Assembly (NCBI RefSeq): GCF_031143425.1 | Contig: NC_090442.1 | Location: 428,933,776 to 428,997,775 of the forward strand | Source: Pleurodeles waltl | Lineage: Eukaryota > Chordata > Amphibia > Caudata > Salamandridae | DNA: 64,000 bases | Direction of reading: 5' to 3' | In this document: one piece after another, positions 11,072 to 22,273 of the stretch | Position numbering within the stretch: position 1 is the stretch's first letter | Layout of the letters: each line of letters opens with the position of its first letter | Made by a program: the position numbers and the translations under genes | The notes under the pieces: generated by a model | The model's database searches: none | What the model saw: the letters and a program-made list of their open reading frames with translations, nothing else | Told to the model about the DNA's origin: nothing

Positions 11072-13430
11072 TTAGGGCTGCTGTGTCCCAGTTGGAAGTG
11101 AGGGCTCCTTGCCCACTGCTGTTGGAGGGGAAGCCCTGCCAGCCTCTGCTGGAGGTGACGGCTCCTTGCCCACTTCTTTTGGAGGGGGACTCTTGCCTCT
11201 CCTAGTTGGTGGAGTGGGAACCTTCCCTTTCTTGTGTCGTGGAGTGGGATCCTTCCCTCTCTTGGGTGGTGGAGTGGGATATTTCCCTCTCTTGCCTCCA
11301 CAACTAGGCGAGGCCTCCATTGTCTTCGTGGACTGTTTGGCTGAGGTGCTGGGCTGGGTCTTTGGCACCCTGCTCTTACGGGCAGGACGGGGGTAGAGGG
11401 GAAGGGAAGAGGGCAAGGGACCGTGGGGCAGGATGAGGGAGGAGGGATGGGAGTGGAGGTTGAAGGAGTGGTTGTTGGAGGTGTATGTCTGCTGGACTTG
11501 GGTGCAGGTGCATGGGCAGTGTGCTGATGTGAGGTTGTTGGGAGTCTGAGTGCCTGCGTTTGTGTCTCTTAGGAGGGGGGCAGACAGGGTGGAAGAGTAC
11601 ACAGGGGACATGTGGATTGATGTTGTGGAGGTGTCTCCAAGTGAGGTGTGTGTGTTGCTTGGTGTGGTGATGGTGGTGGTGGCTGTTGAAGCAGGGCATT
11701 CAGGTGTGAGTGCGGATGTGACAGTGAGGGAGGAGGAGGATGTGGAGGAGGAGACAGTGGAGGCAGTGGATGTTGTTGTGTGTGCAACTGTATGTTGTTT
11801 GTGTGAGTGCTTGTGGCCTGAAGTGTGCTTCCTGTGTTTGTCTGTGCCACTCATGTGTGATGTTTTGTGTGCATGGGATGGGTTTGGGTTGAGGAGATTG
11901 GGACTGTGAAGTGGTAGTTGAAGGGGGTACTGTAGGAACAGGGACAATGGCTGCCATCAGATTGGAGGCCAGAGCCTGGAACGATCTCTGCTGGGCCGCC
12001 AATCCACCATGAATGCCCTCCAGGATGGCATTCACAATGTTTGACTGCCCTACAGAGATGGATCTCAGGATGTCAATAGCCTGCTCACTGAGGGCAGCAG
12101 GGCTGACTGGGGCAGGGCTTGAGATGCCTGGGGAGAAGTAGATGCCCTCCCTTCTGGGTCAGAGGGCACAGGCAACTCGATGAGTGGCTACTGGGAGGGC
12201 GGTGCAAGTACAGGGGGTGGCGGCTATACCTGTAGCTGGAATGGTCCCAGAGGTGTCTGCCACCACCAGGAAGTGTCCATCAGAGGAGGAATCAGAGTCA
12301 GTGTTGTCACCTCCTGTCTCTGCCGTGGTACTTCCCTCACCCTCTGTCCCACTGGTTCCCTTGGCATCGGTGCGCACTGCCTCCTGGGTCGTGTGGGATG
12401 CAGCTCCCTCTGTCGCCAGTGCCACTGCTCCTCCGTCAGATGATGCTAATGCACACATGGACAGGAAGATAGAAGAAAAAAGGGGAGAGAGGAGAAAGGG
12501 AGGACTGGGTCAATTTCAGCACCAACACCACAGATGGCATACACATTACCATCACACACAAGGATCAAGATTGAGCACCATGCATTACACTGGCATTCCA
12601 TTGGCTAGGTACCACAGCAAGATGTAAGCCAACCCCCACCAACTGCACCCCTCCTGGGAGTCTCTAAGCCCTGTCTGACATGGAGTGCAACCTAGCTAGG
12701 TTACCAGATTTTGCAATACAACCATTACCCTTGAGTTGGATCACACTGCAATGTCTGACCTGGAATTAAGGGGCACCAATTAATTGACACCCACCACCAG
12801 GATCCCATGCCATCTACCAATTATAGTTGTAACGCCTGCTGTACTCACCCCTTTGTGGTTGCTGTGATGCCCTCAAGCGCTCATCCAGCTCTGGGTAGGC
12901 CACTGCCAGTATGCAGGCCATCGGGGGGGTTAGGTTCCGAACAGAACCCCACCCTTGTTGGGAGGCCATCCCAGCTGGGCCTCCGTGATCTTCCGGGCTC
13001 AGCATCTCAGGTCCTTCCACCTTTTCCTACAGTGGGTGCTCCACCTGCTGAAGAGCCCCGTGTCCGCACGTCCTTGCAGATGGCGCGCCAGAATCCCTTC
13101 TTCTGATGGGCACTGACACCATTACACATACAATCTAGCTTGTCAGACATATGGCCCACAAATGCCATTTCCAGCTCCATTGGCACACACATCACCCAGC
13201 ACCCAGCACCCACCATGTACACTACCATCAGACATACTACCCCCCAAATGACACGATGCTTGCACACACATCTCCATGCAACCTTGTCACTTGCATTGTG
13301 TCCAAGGTGTATTCACCTGTTGGTCTGGAGGCCCATACAGCTGTCCATACTGGGGTAGGACCCCATCCACCAAGGACTCCAACTCCTCTGAAGTGAAGGC
13401 AGGGGCCCTTTTCCCGGTCACACGGGCCAT
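11072..13430 (-). pseudogene. Harbinger A ORF1: Myb/SANT-like DNA-binding protein
   Basis: This is the accessory protein Harbinger elements use with the transposase to bind element ends. Exon 1 (13,317-13,430) starts at an ATG and encodes 38 residues beginning MARVTGKRAPAFTSEELE, then a GTGAAT donor. Exon 2 (about 12,849-13,117) has VSAHQKKGFWRAI, the second half of a Myb/SANT-like (PF13873-type) domain, ending at GTGAGT. Exon 3 starts after TTAG at 12,445. It encodes an acidic DSDSSSDG stretch (about 12,270-12,300), a Ser/Thr/Pro-rich region and a basic tail of about 10-residue repeats with GKxPTPP words (about 11,110-11,300). The exon-2 acceptor is damaged and stops interrupt exons 2 and 3. 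Exon 1 has exactly the same length in copy B. The family is inferred from motif order. Confidence 0.7.
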
Positions 13431-13892
13431 GGCAGGATCCAGACACAGGTCACAGCAGCACACGCAGTGTAGGTGTTGGAAAGTCAGGAATCAAGGGACG
13501 ATTTAGATAGAAAATGGCAGTGACCTCTGCAGCGGTGTACACCATCACCGCCATCACTGATACCCAGTAGCCACTGTACTTCATAGAGCCCCATATTAGC
13601 CCAATGAGGAATTGCACGGAGGTTCAAGACTTCCTTCACCATGATGCCCAATGTCGGCGGAGTTACCTCATTTCTACCTGTCCCTAGATACAGGACAGGC
13701 GGTCGCCATTTCATGGTGGTGGATTACATTCAGATAATCCACAACTGCATCATGGCTACAATTAGCACACACATCGACATTCCCATTGTCCCATTACATC
13801 GATACTCAATGTGCACTGAGGAGGTGGTTCCATTGTTCAAGTTGTGACACCCTATTCACTCTTGTGTCCCTTAGATACCTACCACTGCAGAT
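13431..13892. promoter_or_regulatory. Divergent promoter region, Harbinger A
   Basis: This 460-bp gap separates minus-strand ORF1 and plus-strand transposase starts. The equivalent gap in copy B is 19,682-20,146. No clear TATA box is visible. A shared promoter is inferred from the back-to-back gene starts and the preserved spacing in both copies. Confidence 0.45.
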
Positions 13893-15034
13893 GAATAGGA
13901 GGAGGAGTCAATACGCCATGCACAGACCCCTTGTGGACTCATCTACACTGGAGGACAGGCTCATAATACTCACCTATTGACTGGACAGGGCAACGATCAA
14001 AGAGCTGTGTGCTCAATTGGAGCCTGATCTGATATCAGCTATCCATCATCCCACTTGGATCCCCCTCTTGTGCAGATTCTATCAGTGCTCCATTTCCTGG
14101 CAACTGGTTCCTTCCAAATGACAGTGGGCTTGGCAGTAGGAATGTCACAGCCAATGTTCTCAATCGTGCTGGCATGGGTGTTGTCTGCCTTGGTCAAACA
14201 CATGTGCAGCTACATTGCTTTCCCCCAGGTGGAAGATTTGGCCACTGTGAAGGCAGGATTCTATGCAATGAGACATATACCCAATATTATTGGGGCGACT
14301 GACGGTACACATGTTGCGTTTGTTCCCCCCGCCATAATTAACAGGTGTTCAGGAATCTGAAGAGTTTCCACTCACTCAATGTGCAAATGGTGTGCCTGGT
14401 GGATCAGTGCATCTCCCATGTCACTGCCAAGCATCTTGGTTCGGTGCATGACGCCTTCATCCTGAGGAATAGCAGTATCCCAAATGTGATGGCACAACTG
14501 CAGAGGCACAGGGTGTGGCTAATTGGTGAGCCTGACTCCCCACCGAATGTATGTCAGTGTATGCCTTCTGGTGTTAACCTCATACCAATGTGTAAGGCTA
14601 AGGTTTGTCCCTCGATACTTGCAGGTGACTCTGGCTACCCAACCCTAACGTGGCTCCTGACCGCTGTGAGGAATGCCAGGACAGGGGCTGAGAATTGTTA
14701 TAATGATGTACATGGGTGAACCAGGAGAATTATTGAAAGGACCTTGGGCCTCCTGAAGGTCAGGTTCAAATGCCTCAATCTAACACGTGGATTCTTGTGC
14801 TGCTCACCCGAGAAGGTCTTCCAGATAGTAGTGGCATGCTGCATGTTGCACAACCTAGCCCTCAGACATATGCCTTATCTGCAGGAGGAGGAGACTGGAA
14901 ATGCCCCTGTGGCAGCAATGGACCCTGAGGTCAGTGAGGATGAGGAGGCAGAGGATGAGGATGTGGATGTGGACAGAGAACATCAGTTATACATCAATAC
15001 TTCCAATGACACACAGGTGAGACAGTGGAACTGA
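13893..15034 (+). pseudogene. Harbinger A transposase (HARBI1-like DDE), broken
   Basis: A DDE endonuclease that would cut and paste the element. The N-terminal part (13,893-14,050) is followed by a frameshift, then FLATGSFQ (about 14,090) and the helix-turn-helix-like region. The catalytic Asp lies in GATDGTH (about 14,298-14,318). A second frameshift near 14,345 precedes the second Asp, in GSVHDAF (about 14,438-14,458). After an intron (14,526-14,634, GTGAGC...GCAG) come GDSGYP and the catalytic Glu in RIIERTLGLLK (about 14,725-14,757), then the HARBI1-typical CCMLHN segment and an acidic C-terminus ending at 15,034. The intron joins in frame and its position is shared with copy B. An in-frame stop follows LTY at about 13,977, and another precedes the ERT segment. 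Confidence 0.85.
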
Positions 15035-15301
15035 CCATTCCTCTGATTATTGATGTTTTCTGTGTGGCTGTAGCAGGATGGCATTCACTTCCTTTGCATC
15101 TCTACATACTGTCACCTATGGCTTCTCATTTTGCAGATGTTGGTGATATAACAAATGTGTACTAATGTGATGACTACAGACAGCTACAGGTCACCTGTAT
15201 GCTATCATAGTGTTCAGCTCATTTGCACATGATGTGACTGTTTCCATAAATGCACATTTTCATCACATAAAACCATATCACTCAAGTTGTGTTCAAGGGT
15301 G

Positions 15302-17005
15302 TTTATTGTAGTGCAAATAATTGACGGAAAAGTCAAAAAAGGAATGGGGTGATGGTTGAGGAAAGTCCAGGGTATTATTCCATTCTGGTAATACAGGTCC
15401 AGTGTCCAAGGTGCCATAAGAAGGGGAGCAAAGGCAGTTCAAAGTGGACAAGGTGACAGGGTCGAGCACAAGGGGGACATTCAGGAGGGTCTCATTTCCT
15501 GGCGGTGGTCTTGGTCTTGGGAAGTGTCTCTGGCTTCTGTCTGGGTCACAGGGAACGTTTGTGTGGTGGTTCACCTTATGCAGGGAGAGGGGTGCTGGTG
15601 TCCTGTGGGTCCTGTGGCAGGGCCTCCTTCCCACTAGATGCAGCAGAAGTGGTAGCTGGTCAGTAGACTGGCTAGTGGTAGGGGCCCGCTGGTGTGCTGT
15701 CCATTCCCTCATGATGTTGGCCATATCTGCCAGTACCCCTGCTATGGAGACCATGGTGGTGTTGACGGCCTGCAAATCCTCCCTGATCTCCTGATGGTGT
15801 TCCTCCTGCAGCCGCTTGTTCTCCTGCACGTTGGTAGGGATCTGGCCAATCTTGTCCTGGGATTGTTAGTAAGCCCCCAGGACATTGGTGATCTCCTCCT
15901 GGAGAATCGGCTCCCTGGGCCAGTCCTCCCCTTGGCGCACAGCGGTCCTCCCAGTGTCCCTGTTCCCCTGTGCATGTGTCCCCTGAAAGGTGTGCCCACT
16001 GCCACTGACCCTAGGTCCCTGATTGTCTTGGGGTGAGGAGTGGACTGGGGTCCCTGTACAGGTGGGCCACTGCTGATTGACGTGTCCTGGGGACAGAGGT
16101 GTGGGGACGTTGGGTGGGTGCTGTGGTGTTGGATACTGATGAGGGAGGCTCTGTGGTGGACTATGATTGGGCTGGGGTGGCTGACTAACCAGTGGTCCCT
16201 GATGGGCCAGGTAGTTCATCCAGATCCTGAAGTCCAGAGTTGCTGTCATCACTGGGGGCATCTTCTGGTGGGGGAGTGGATAGTCGTGGCACCTCCTTGC
16301 CACTGAGATTTGCTGGAGCACCTGTGGGGATGTAGGTGATATATTATGCTTCATGTCTGTGACATATTGTACATCCCTGGCTTCTCCTCTATTGTTGCTG
16401 TTGCCCTGTCACCTTTGTTTATGTATGGTGATGTATTGTGGGATTGTTAGTTCTCCATGCTTTGCATGCTTTGGTGATGGGTGTACATGCAGGCCTGGGA
16501 GGGCTGTCCATGCATGGGTATAGCATGCAGGACTTGGCACTGGGGTTAGTCAGATGTGTAGATGCAGTGTGTGGGATTGAGTGAAATGCTGGGAGTGAGG
16601 GCGAGAGGGTGAGATGGCATGCAGGTATGGGGGGTGATAGGTAGTAAATATTGACTCACCAGTGTCCAGTCCTCCGGCTATTCCAGTGAGTCCCTCAGGA
16701 TGCAATATTGCCAAGACTTGCTCCTCCCATGCTGTGAGTTGTGGGGGAGGAGGCGGGGTCCATTGCCAGTCCTCTGGATGTCGAGCTGGTGTCTTGCTGC
16801 CACAAAACGTGCCTTCCCCCGATAGTCGTTCCACCTCTTCCTGTTGTCGTCCCTTGTTCTTGGATGCTGTCCCACGACATTCACCCTGTCCACGATTCTC
16901 CGCCATAGCTCCATCTTCCTGGCAATGGAGTTCTGCTGGACCTGGGAAACAAACAGCTGTGCCTCTACCCTGATGATTTCCTCCACCATCACCGCAACTC
17001 CTCAT
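15302..17005 (-). pseudogene. Harbinger A ORF3: second Myb/SANT-like protein
   Basis: The first exon (about 16,660-17,005) encodes EEIIRVEAQLF, then ARKMELWRRIVDRVN and PRTRDDNRKRWND. That is the helix pattern of the Myb/SANT-like domain (PF13873-type) common in Harbinger accessory proteins. A GTGAGT donor near 16,659 and a CACAG acceptor at about 16,322-16,326 define an intron. The second exon begins with an acidic DDSNSG / DLDELPG-like stretch, then Pro-rich sequence, and is interrupted by stops and shifts. A coiled-coil-like segment with NKRLQEEHHQEIRED lies at about 15,780-15,825. A poly(A) signal (minus AATAAA at 15,302-15,307) is also present in copy B. It would be transcribed from the TATA box at 17,221. 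Confidence 0.65.
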
Positions 17006-17220
17006 CTATGAAACGAGGGTGCCTTAGAGGAACATGCCTATTGTGTGTTGTGTGTGTTGTGCAAAGGGTGTTCAGTGTTGTGGTAAGGTGTGTGGTGTGT
17101 GATGCGTGACGGACGTATAGGTAGATGTGATATGTAAGCAGTTCTCTGAGGGATTGGCCTGGCAAGCTGTAGCAGTCTTTTCGTGTTTGCGAAGGATTGT
17201 GGATTATGTGTGGGGGGGTC

Positions 17221-17228
17221 TTTTATAG
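17221..17228 (-). promoter_or_regulatory. TATA box for Harbinger A ORF3
   Basis: The minus strand reads CACTATAAAAGACC about 215 bp upstream of the Myb/SANT-like exon. Position and polarity fit ORF3. No initiation site can be seen. Confidence 0.45.
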
Positions 17229-17373
17229 TGCTCTTGGTGGATGTGTAGGGTGTGTGTATATGTGTCAGGTGTGGGTTTTTTGGTCTGGCCAATGTTGGCT
17301 TCAAGTGGTTTTGGGTGCCCAATTCCACCGCATCACTGTGCACAGTCGCTTGCTATTCATAGGAATGACTAGA

Positions 17374-17584
17374 GTATTTTAATGTGAATGGAAATATCAT
17401 CTTTCTCTAGAACTGGCAGAACGACTTGTTCTACAATTCTACACAGGCTTTGTTGCTGTCACACTGTTTCTGTTAAGTTCTAGATTAACGTGACCACATG
17501 CCCTCATAAAAGTCTTATCATGCGCCGACCGAGCAATACTGGAGACCAGGGTATAATTACTGTTAATTAAGTAATTTCATGTGT
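17374..17584. other. Junction between inverted Harbinger copies
   Basis: About 210 bp lack similarity to either copy. Copy A similarity to known parts fades by about 17,373, and copy B starts near 17,585 at the sequence matching about 16,000 in A. No inner terminal inverted repeat is visible. Confidence 0.4.
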
Positions 17585-18300
17585 AAGTGAAAGTGGGCAC
17601 ACCGTTCAGGGCACATGTACACAGGTGGCCAGGCCCAGTGGGAGGTCAGCTGTGCGCCGGGGGAGTCCAGGCCCAGGGAACTAACTGCCCAGGAGGCACT
17701 CACACACATGTCCTGGGGGCATACCAAAAATACCAGGACAGGATGAGACAGGTTATCACCATCATGAAGGAGAACCAGCGGCTGTAGGAGGTACACTACC
17801 AGGAGGTCATGCATCAGTTGCAGGGCCTAAATGTCAACATGGCCTCCATTGTATGGTTGATGGCTGACATGGCCAAAACCATGCAGGAGAACAGAGCACA
17901 CCAGCGGTCCACTTTCACTAGCCAGTCCATTCACCAGCCATCAACATCTGCTGCAGCTAGTGGACATGAGGACCTGCCACAAGACCCATAGACCACCAGC
18001 ACCCCTCCCTCTGCAGAAGAACCATCCTGCAAATGTTCCCTGTGACCCAGACATGGACCATAGACTGTTGCCAAGACCAAGACCACTGCCAGGAAAATAA
18101 CCCCTCCAGAATGTTCCCATTGTGTGCCACTGAAGCACCTTGTTCACTTTGGACTGCCATTGCTCCTCTTCCTATGGCCCCATGGACACTGGACCTGTGC
18201 AACAAACCAACTGGGCCACTACACTGAAGTTTTCCTCAACCATCACCCCACTCTATTGCAATATCCTTTCATTATTGTCACTTCAATAAACACCCTTGAG
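17585..18300 (+). pseudogene. Harbinger B ORF3, 5'-truncated
   Basis: It matches the reverse complement of 15,290-16,010 in copy A: AAGTGGGCACACC near 17,590, CTGTGCGCC near 17,650, a coiled-coil-like region near 17,760-17,900, a Pro-rich tail, and the same poly(A) signal with CAATAAACACCCTTGA (18,284-18,299). The Myb/SANT-like exon is missing because the copy begins inside exon 2. Stops occur in all frames. Confidence 0.65.
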
Positions 18301-18639
18301 CACAACTGGAGCAATAGTGCTTTCTCAGACAGAAATGTGCAATGTATTGAACCGTATTATTCTGTGCAAAAGTCCTGTAATATGTGAATCATCCAACCAA
18401 TTTCTTTAAGCAGTCTGTAGTCATCACATTAGTACACATTTGTGGCCACACCAACATCTGCAAAATGGGAAGGCATAAGAGACAGTCAATTGAAATGTAA
18501 AGGCAGTGATTGGCACAACACAGCTTTGACAGCACTTAACTTAAATGGAGATATGATCAGATCTACAGTCTTATTGTCATTGGAAGTAATACTGTATGAT
18601 ATGCATCCTGTTGTTCACACCCTCCTCCTCCTTCACCTC

Positions 18640-19681
18640 CTCCTGTCTTCAGTGTCCACTTCTGCCACAGGTGCATTGTCTCCCCCCTCCTCATGCAGGT
18701 AAGGCACATGGCGTCTGAGGACCAAATTGTGCAGCATGCAGCCGGCCACCACAATCTGGCAGACCTTTTCAGGGGCAAAGCATAGGGACCCACCTGTTAA
18801 TTGGAAGCACGTGAATCTTGCTTTCAGTAGACCAAATGTGCGATCTACAACCCTCCTGGTACGGCCATGTCCCTCATTGTACCAGTTTGTAGCCCCTGTT
18901 CTTGTATTCCTAACAGGGGTCAACAGCCAGGACAGGTTTGGATAGCCAGAGTCACCTGGAAGTGATGAGGGCACACATTACACATGTACAATGGCATGGA
19001 GTACAGCTCCAGTTGGTATACACTGACATACATTGTGTAAAGAGTAAACCTCACCTATGCGCCACACTTTGTGCCTCTGTAGTCGGGCCATTACCTGTGG
19101 GACGCTGATATTCCTCAATATATAGACATCATGCACAGATCCAGGAAACTTGGCAGTGACGTGGGAGATGTATTGATCAGCAAGGCACACCATCAGGACA
19201 TTTATTGAGTGGAAACTCTTCCTATTCCTGTAGACCTGCTCATTTGCCCTGGGAGGGACCAAGGCAATATGGGTCCCGTCAATGGCCCCAAACACATGTG
19301 GTATGTGTCCCTTGGTGTAGAATCCAGCCTTCACAGTGGACGAATCTTCACTCGGGGGGAATGAGATGTAGCTGCTAATGTGTTTCAGCAAGGCAGTCAA
19401 AACTCTTCGAAGCACATTGGAAAACATTGTCTGTGACATTCCTGCAGCCAAGCCCACAGTCACCTGGAAGGAACCACTTGTCAGGAAGTTGAGCACTGAA
19501 CGTAGCTGTACTGCAGGGGATATTGTTGTAGTGTTATGGATAGCAGGATTTAGATATGACTCCAATTGTTGACACAGGTCAATGATTGTGGCCCTGTCCA
19601 GACGATAGGTGAGTATGATGTGCCATTTCTTCAGTGTACTAAGTCCACTAGGGGTCTGTACATGGGTGCTTGCATCCTCAT
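18640..19681 (-). pseudogene. Harbinger B transposase (HARBI1-like DDE)
   Basis: This is the better preserved copy. The N-terminus (ATG at 19,681) has a frameshift near 19,630. From 19,565 to about 19,055 the frame is open: FLTSGSFQ, the helix-turn-helix-like segment, GAIDGTHIA with the first catalytic Asp (about 19,270-19,296), and PGSVHD with the second Asp (about 19,126-19,143). An intron at 18,956-19,054 (GTGAGG...CCAG) matches the intron of copy A. Exon 2 has GDSGYP, then RRVVDRTFGLLK (about 18,820-18,855), so the catalytic Glu expected before RTF is Asp here. Then come CMLHN and a short acidic end near 18,640. Besides the frameshift, that residue would probably impair catalysis. The length fits Harbinger transposases. 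Confidence 0.85.
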
Positions 19682-20146
19682 CCGCAGCGGAAGGTATCTA
19701 AGTAAACCAAAAATGAGGCGTGTGACTACAGGAAATATGAACACACAATATCACAATACACAGAGCATGTATGTATGCAGAAGACTGGTATTGTCTAGGT
19801 GTGTACAATCGAAACCAATGATGCACATACATTTGTCCAATATGAGTACTAGCATTAGGAAATGGCAACCGCCTTTCCTGTATTTAGTGGCAGGTGGAAG
19901 TGACCTAACTCTGCTGGCATTTGGCGTCATGGCGGAAGGAGGTGTAGACCGCCATCCAACTCCTCATTGGCTCACATGCAGCTCTATGACGTACAGGAAC
20001 CAATGATGAGCAATGCCAGCAGTGGCGGTGGTCACCACCACGGATGTGACCACTATTTTCTCTGTACCACTTCACTTGATTCCTGACTGTCTACGGTTTA
20101 ACATTTCTACTGCATGTGTTGCTGTGACCTATGTCTGGAACCTGCG
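19682..20146. promoter_or_regulatory. Divergent promoter region, Harbinger B
   Basis: 465 bp lie between the minus-strand transposase and plus-strand ORF1. Visible words are CCAATGATG (about 20,000), ATTGGC (19,966) and a CRE-like TGACGT near 19,987. The arrangement mirrors 13,431-13,892. Confidence 0.45.
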
Positions 20147-22273
20147 ATGGCCCGTGCTACAGGGGAAAGGGCCCCAGCCTTCACATCCGAGGAGTTGGAG
20201 CAGCTTATGGATGGGGTCCTACCCTTGTATGGGCAGTTGTATAGGCCTCCAGACCAACAAGTGAGTACATCATTGGTACGTTGGATGCAACATGGCTGCA
20301 TGAAGTTGTATGTGTGTGCTGGCAGTGTGTTTTTGAGGGGGTTTGGGTGCATGCAATGTGTATGAAGAAGTACTGGTCAGGGGTGTGCTTAATGTGGGTC
20401 ATATGCAATATGTAAGCCACTTGTGTAACGGAAAGGATTGTTGAGTTCATGGTGTCCTTTTGCCTGTGTCTCCTCAGCGGGTCAGTGCCCATCAAAAGAA
20501 AGGGTTGTGGTGTGCCACTGCCAAGGTCATTCGAACCCTGGGGGTCCATAGCCGGCAAGTATACATTGCAGGAAACGGTGGGAGGACCTGAGACGCCGGG
20601 CCCGGAAGACCGCAGAGGCCCAGCTGGGGATGGCCTACCAATGAGGGAGGGGTGCCCGTCGGAGCTTGACCCCTCCTTACGGTCCGCATATTGGCGGTGG
20701 CCCATCCTGAGTTGGATGGGTGCTTGAGGGCAGCACAGCAGCAACAAGGGGGTGAGTACAGACTGTGTGGTATTCTTTATTTGTTGCCTGCCGTTGGTGC
20801 AAGGTTCTAGTCAATGGAAGCCCCAATATACCAGTGTAGCTTTACCTGTGTGGTCCTGCTTAGCTATGTAGGGTGGTGTGTATATTTGGTATTGGTAAGT
20901 AGCTAGCACACCATGGCGGACAGGGCTTAGTGAGTCCCAGTCGGTGTGCAGATGGTAGTGTTTGGGTTATTTACTGCTGTTGTACCCAGGTAATGGTTTG
21001 TCATTGTGGTCCATACTGCACAGTGTTGGTACCAGTGAGTGATTGTGATGTGTATGTCATATGTGCAGTTGTTGCTGTGATGGACCCTCTGCTCCCCTTC
21101 TTTCTCCCCAACCTCTCTCCTTTTCTCATCCTGTCCGTGTGTGCATTAGCATCATCTGGTGAAGGAGCAGGGGCACCAGCGAGTGGGGGAGTTGAAGCCC
21201 ACGGGACCTAGCAGGCGGAGAGCACAGACCCCAAGGGGTCCAGTGGGTTGGATGGCAAGGGGAGCACCATGGGGAGACAGGAGCAATGACTACAGACTCA
21301 GATTCCTCCTGTGATGGAAGCTCCCTGGTGGTGATGGACCCCTCTGGGACCACCCCAGCTAAAAGATCTTCTGCCACCCACATACCAACACCGCCCACCC
21401 AATAGCCCCCTCGCTCAACCAGGAGTGTAGGCGTCTCCTTCGACCCAAGCATGCACCCAAAACAACAGACAGGACTCACACAAACGCAGGCACCACACCT
21501 CACTTCACAAGCACACACACAGCCAACACACAGATTCACATACTAGAACAGCCACTGCATCCACTGTCTCCCCCTCTTCCTCCTCCCTCACACTCACACC
21601 TGCATGCATGAGTCCCAGATCCTGCCACCTGTACAGCCTTGCACACAGTCACCACAACAGCAGACATACAGACATGCACCCCACACACCACATGTGCAGT
21701 CACCACCATCACAACCTCATGCAGCACACCCACCTCACTTGCAGACAACACTGCATACATACACACAACCCGTTTGTCCTCTCCCACCCTGACTGCCCCT
21801 CCAATAACACATAAATGCTCCCACTCAGACACTCAACAGCCATCCACCTCGCACATGCACTGTCCATGTACCTGCACCCAAGTCAGCACACCTACTCCTC
21901 CTACAACCACTCCCACTACCTCCACTCCCAATCCTCCTCCCACAACCTACCCCAGTGGTTCTAAGAAGCTTTTCCTCTCCCGCCTTGACCTCTTCCCTCC
22001 CCCCGTCCTGCCTGTAAGAGAAAGATCCCTTCCCCCAAGCCCAGTACCTCCATCTCCCAGTCGACTCCTGTTCCTCCCCGTAAAACTACACCACTAAAGG
22101 GCACAAGAGTGGTACTCTGGCTCCCCGCCCCAAGCCCACTCCTGTGCCCTAAACAGAAGGGAAAAGACTCACCCCCTCTCAAACCCAAGCCCAAGAATCC
22201 CACTCCCAAGAAGAAACACCCCACAGACCCTCATCCCCCCCCAACCCCCCCTCCCCCTGAGGTGCCTGCATAA
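20147..22273 (+). pseudogene. Harbinger B ORF1: Myb/SANT-like protein
   Basis: Exon 1 (20,147-20,260) is intact and encodes MARATGERAPAFTSEELEQ onward, 38 codons as in copy A, with a GTGAGT donor. Exon 2 (20,478-20,751) follows CTCCTCAG and starts RVSAHQKKGLW. It runs into a stop in the region that should finish the Myb/SANT-like domain. Exon 3 starts after GCATTAG at 21,150. It has DSDSSCDG near 21,296, Thr/His/Pro-rich DNA with CAC repeats, and a Lys/Pro-rich tail near 22,150-22,270. Both introns match copy A in position. The intact splice sites and exon 1 make this the better guide to gene structure, though it cannot encode a complete protein. Confidence 0.7.
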
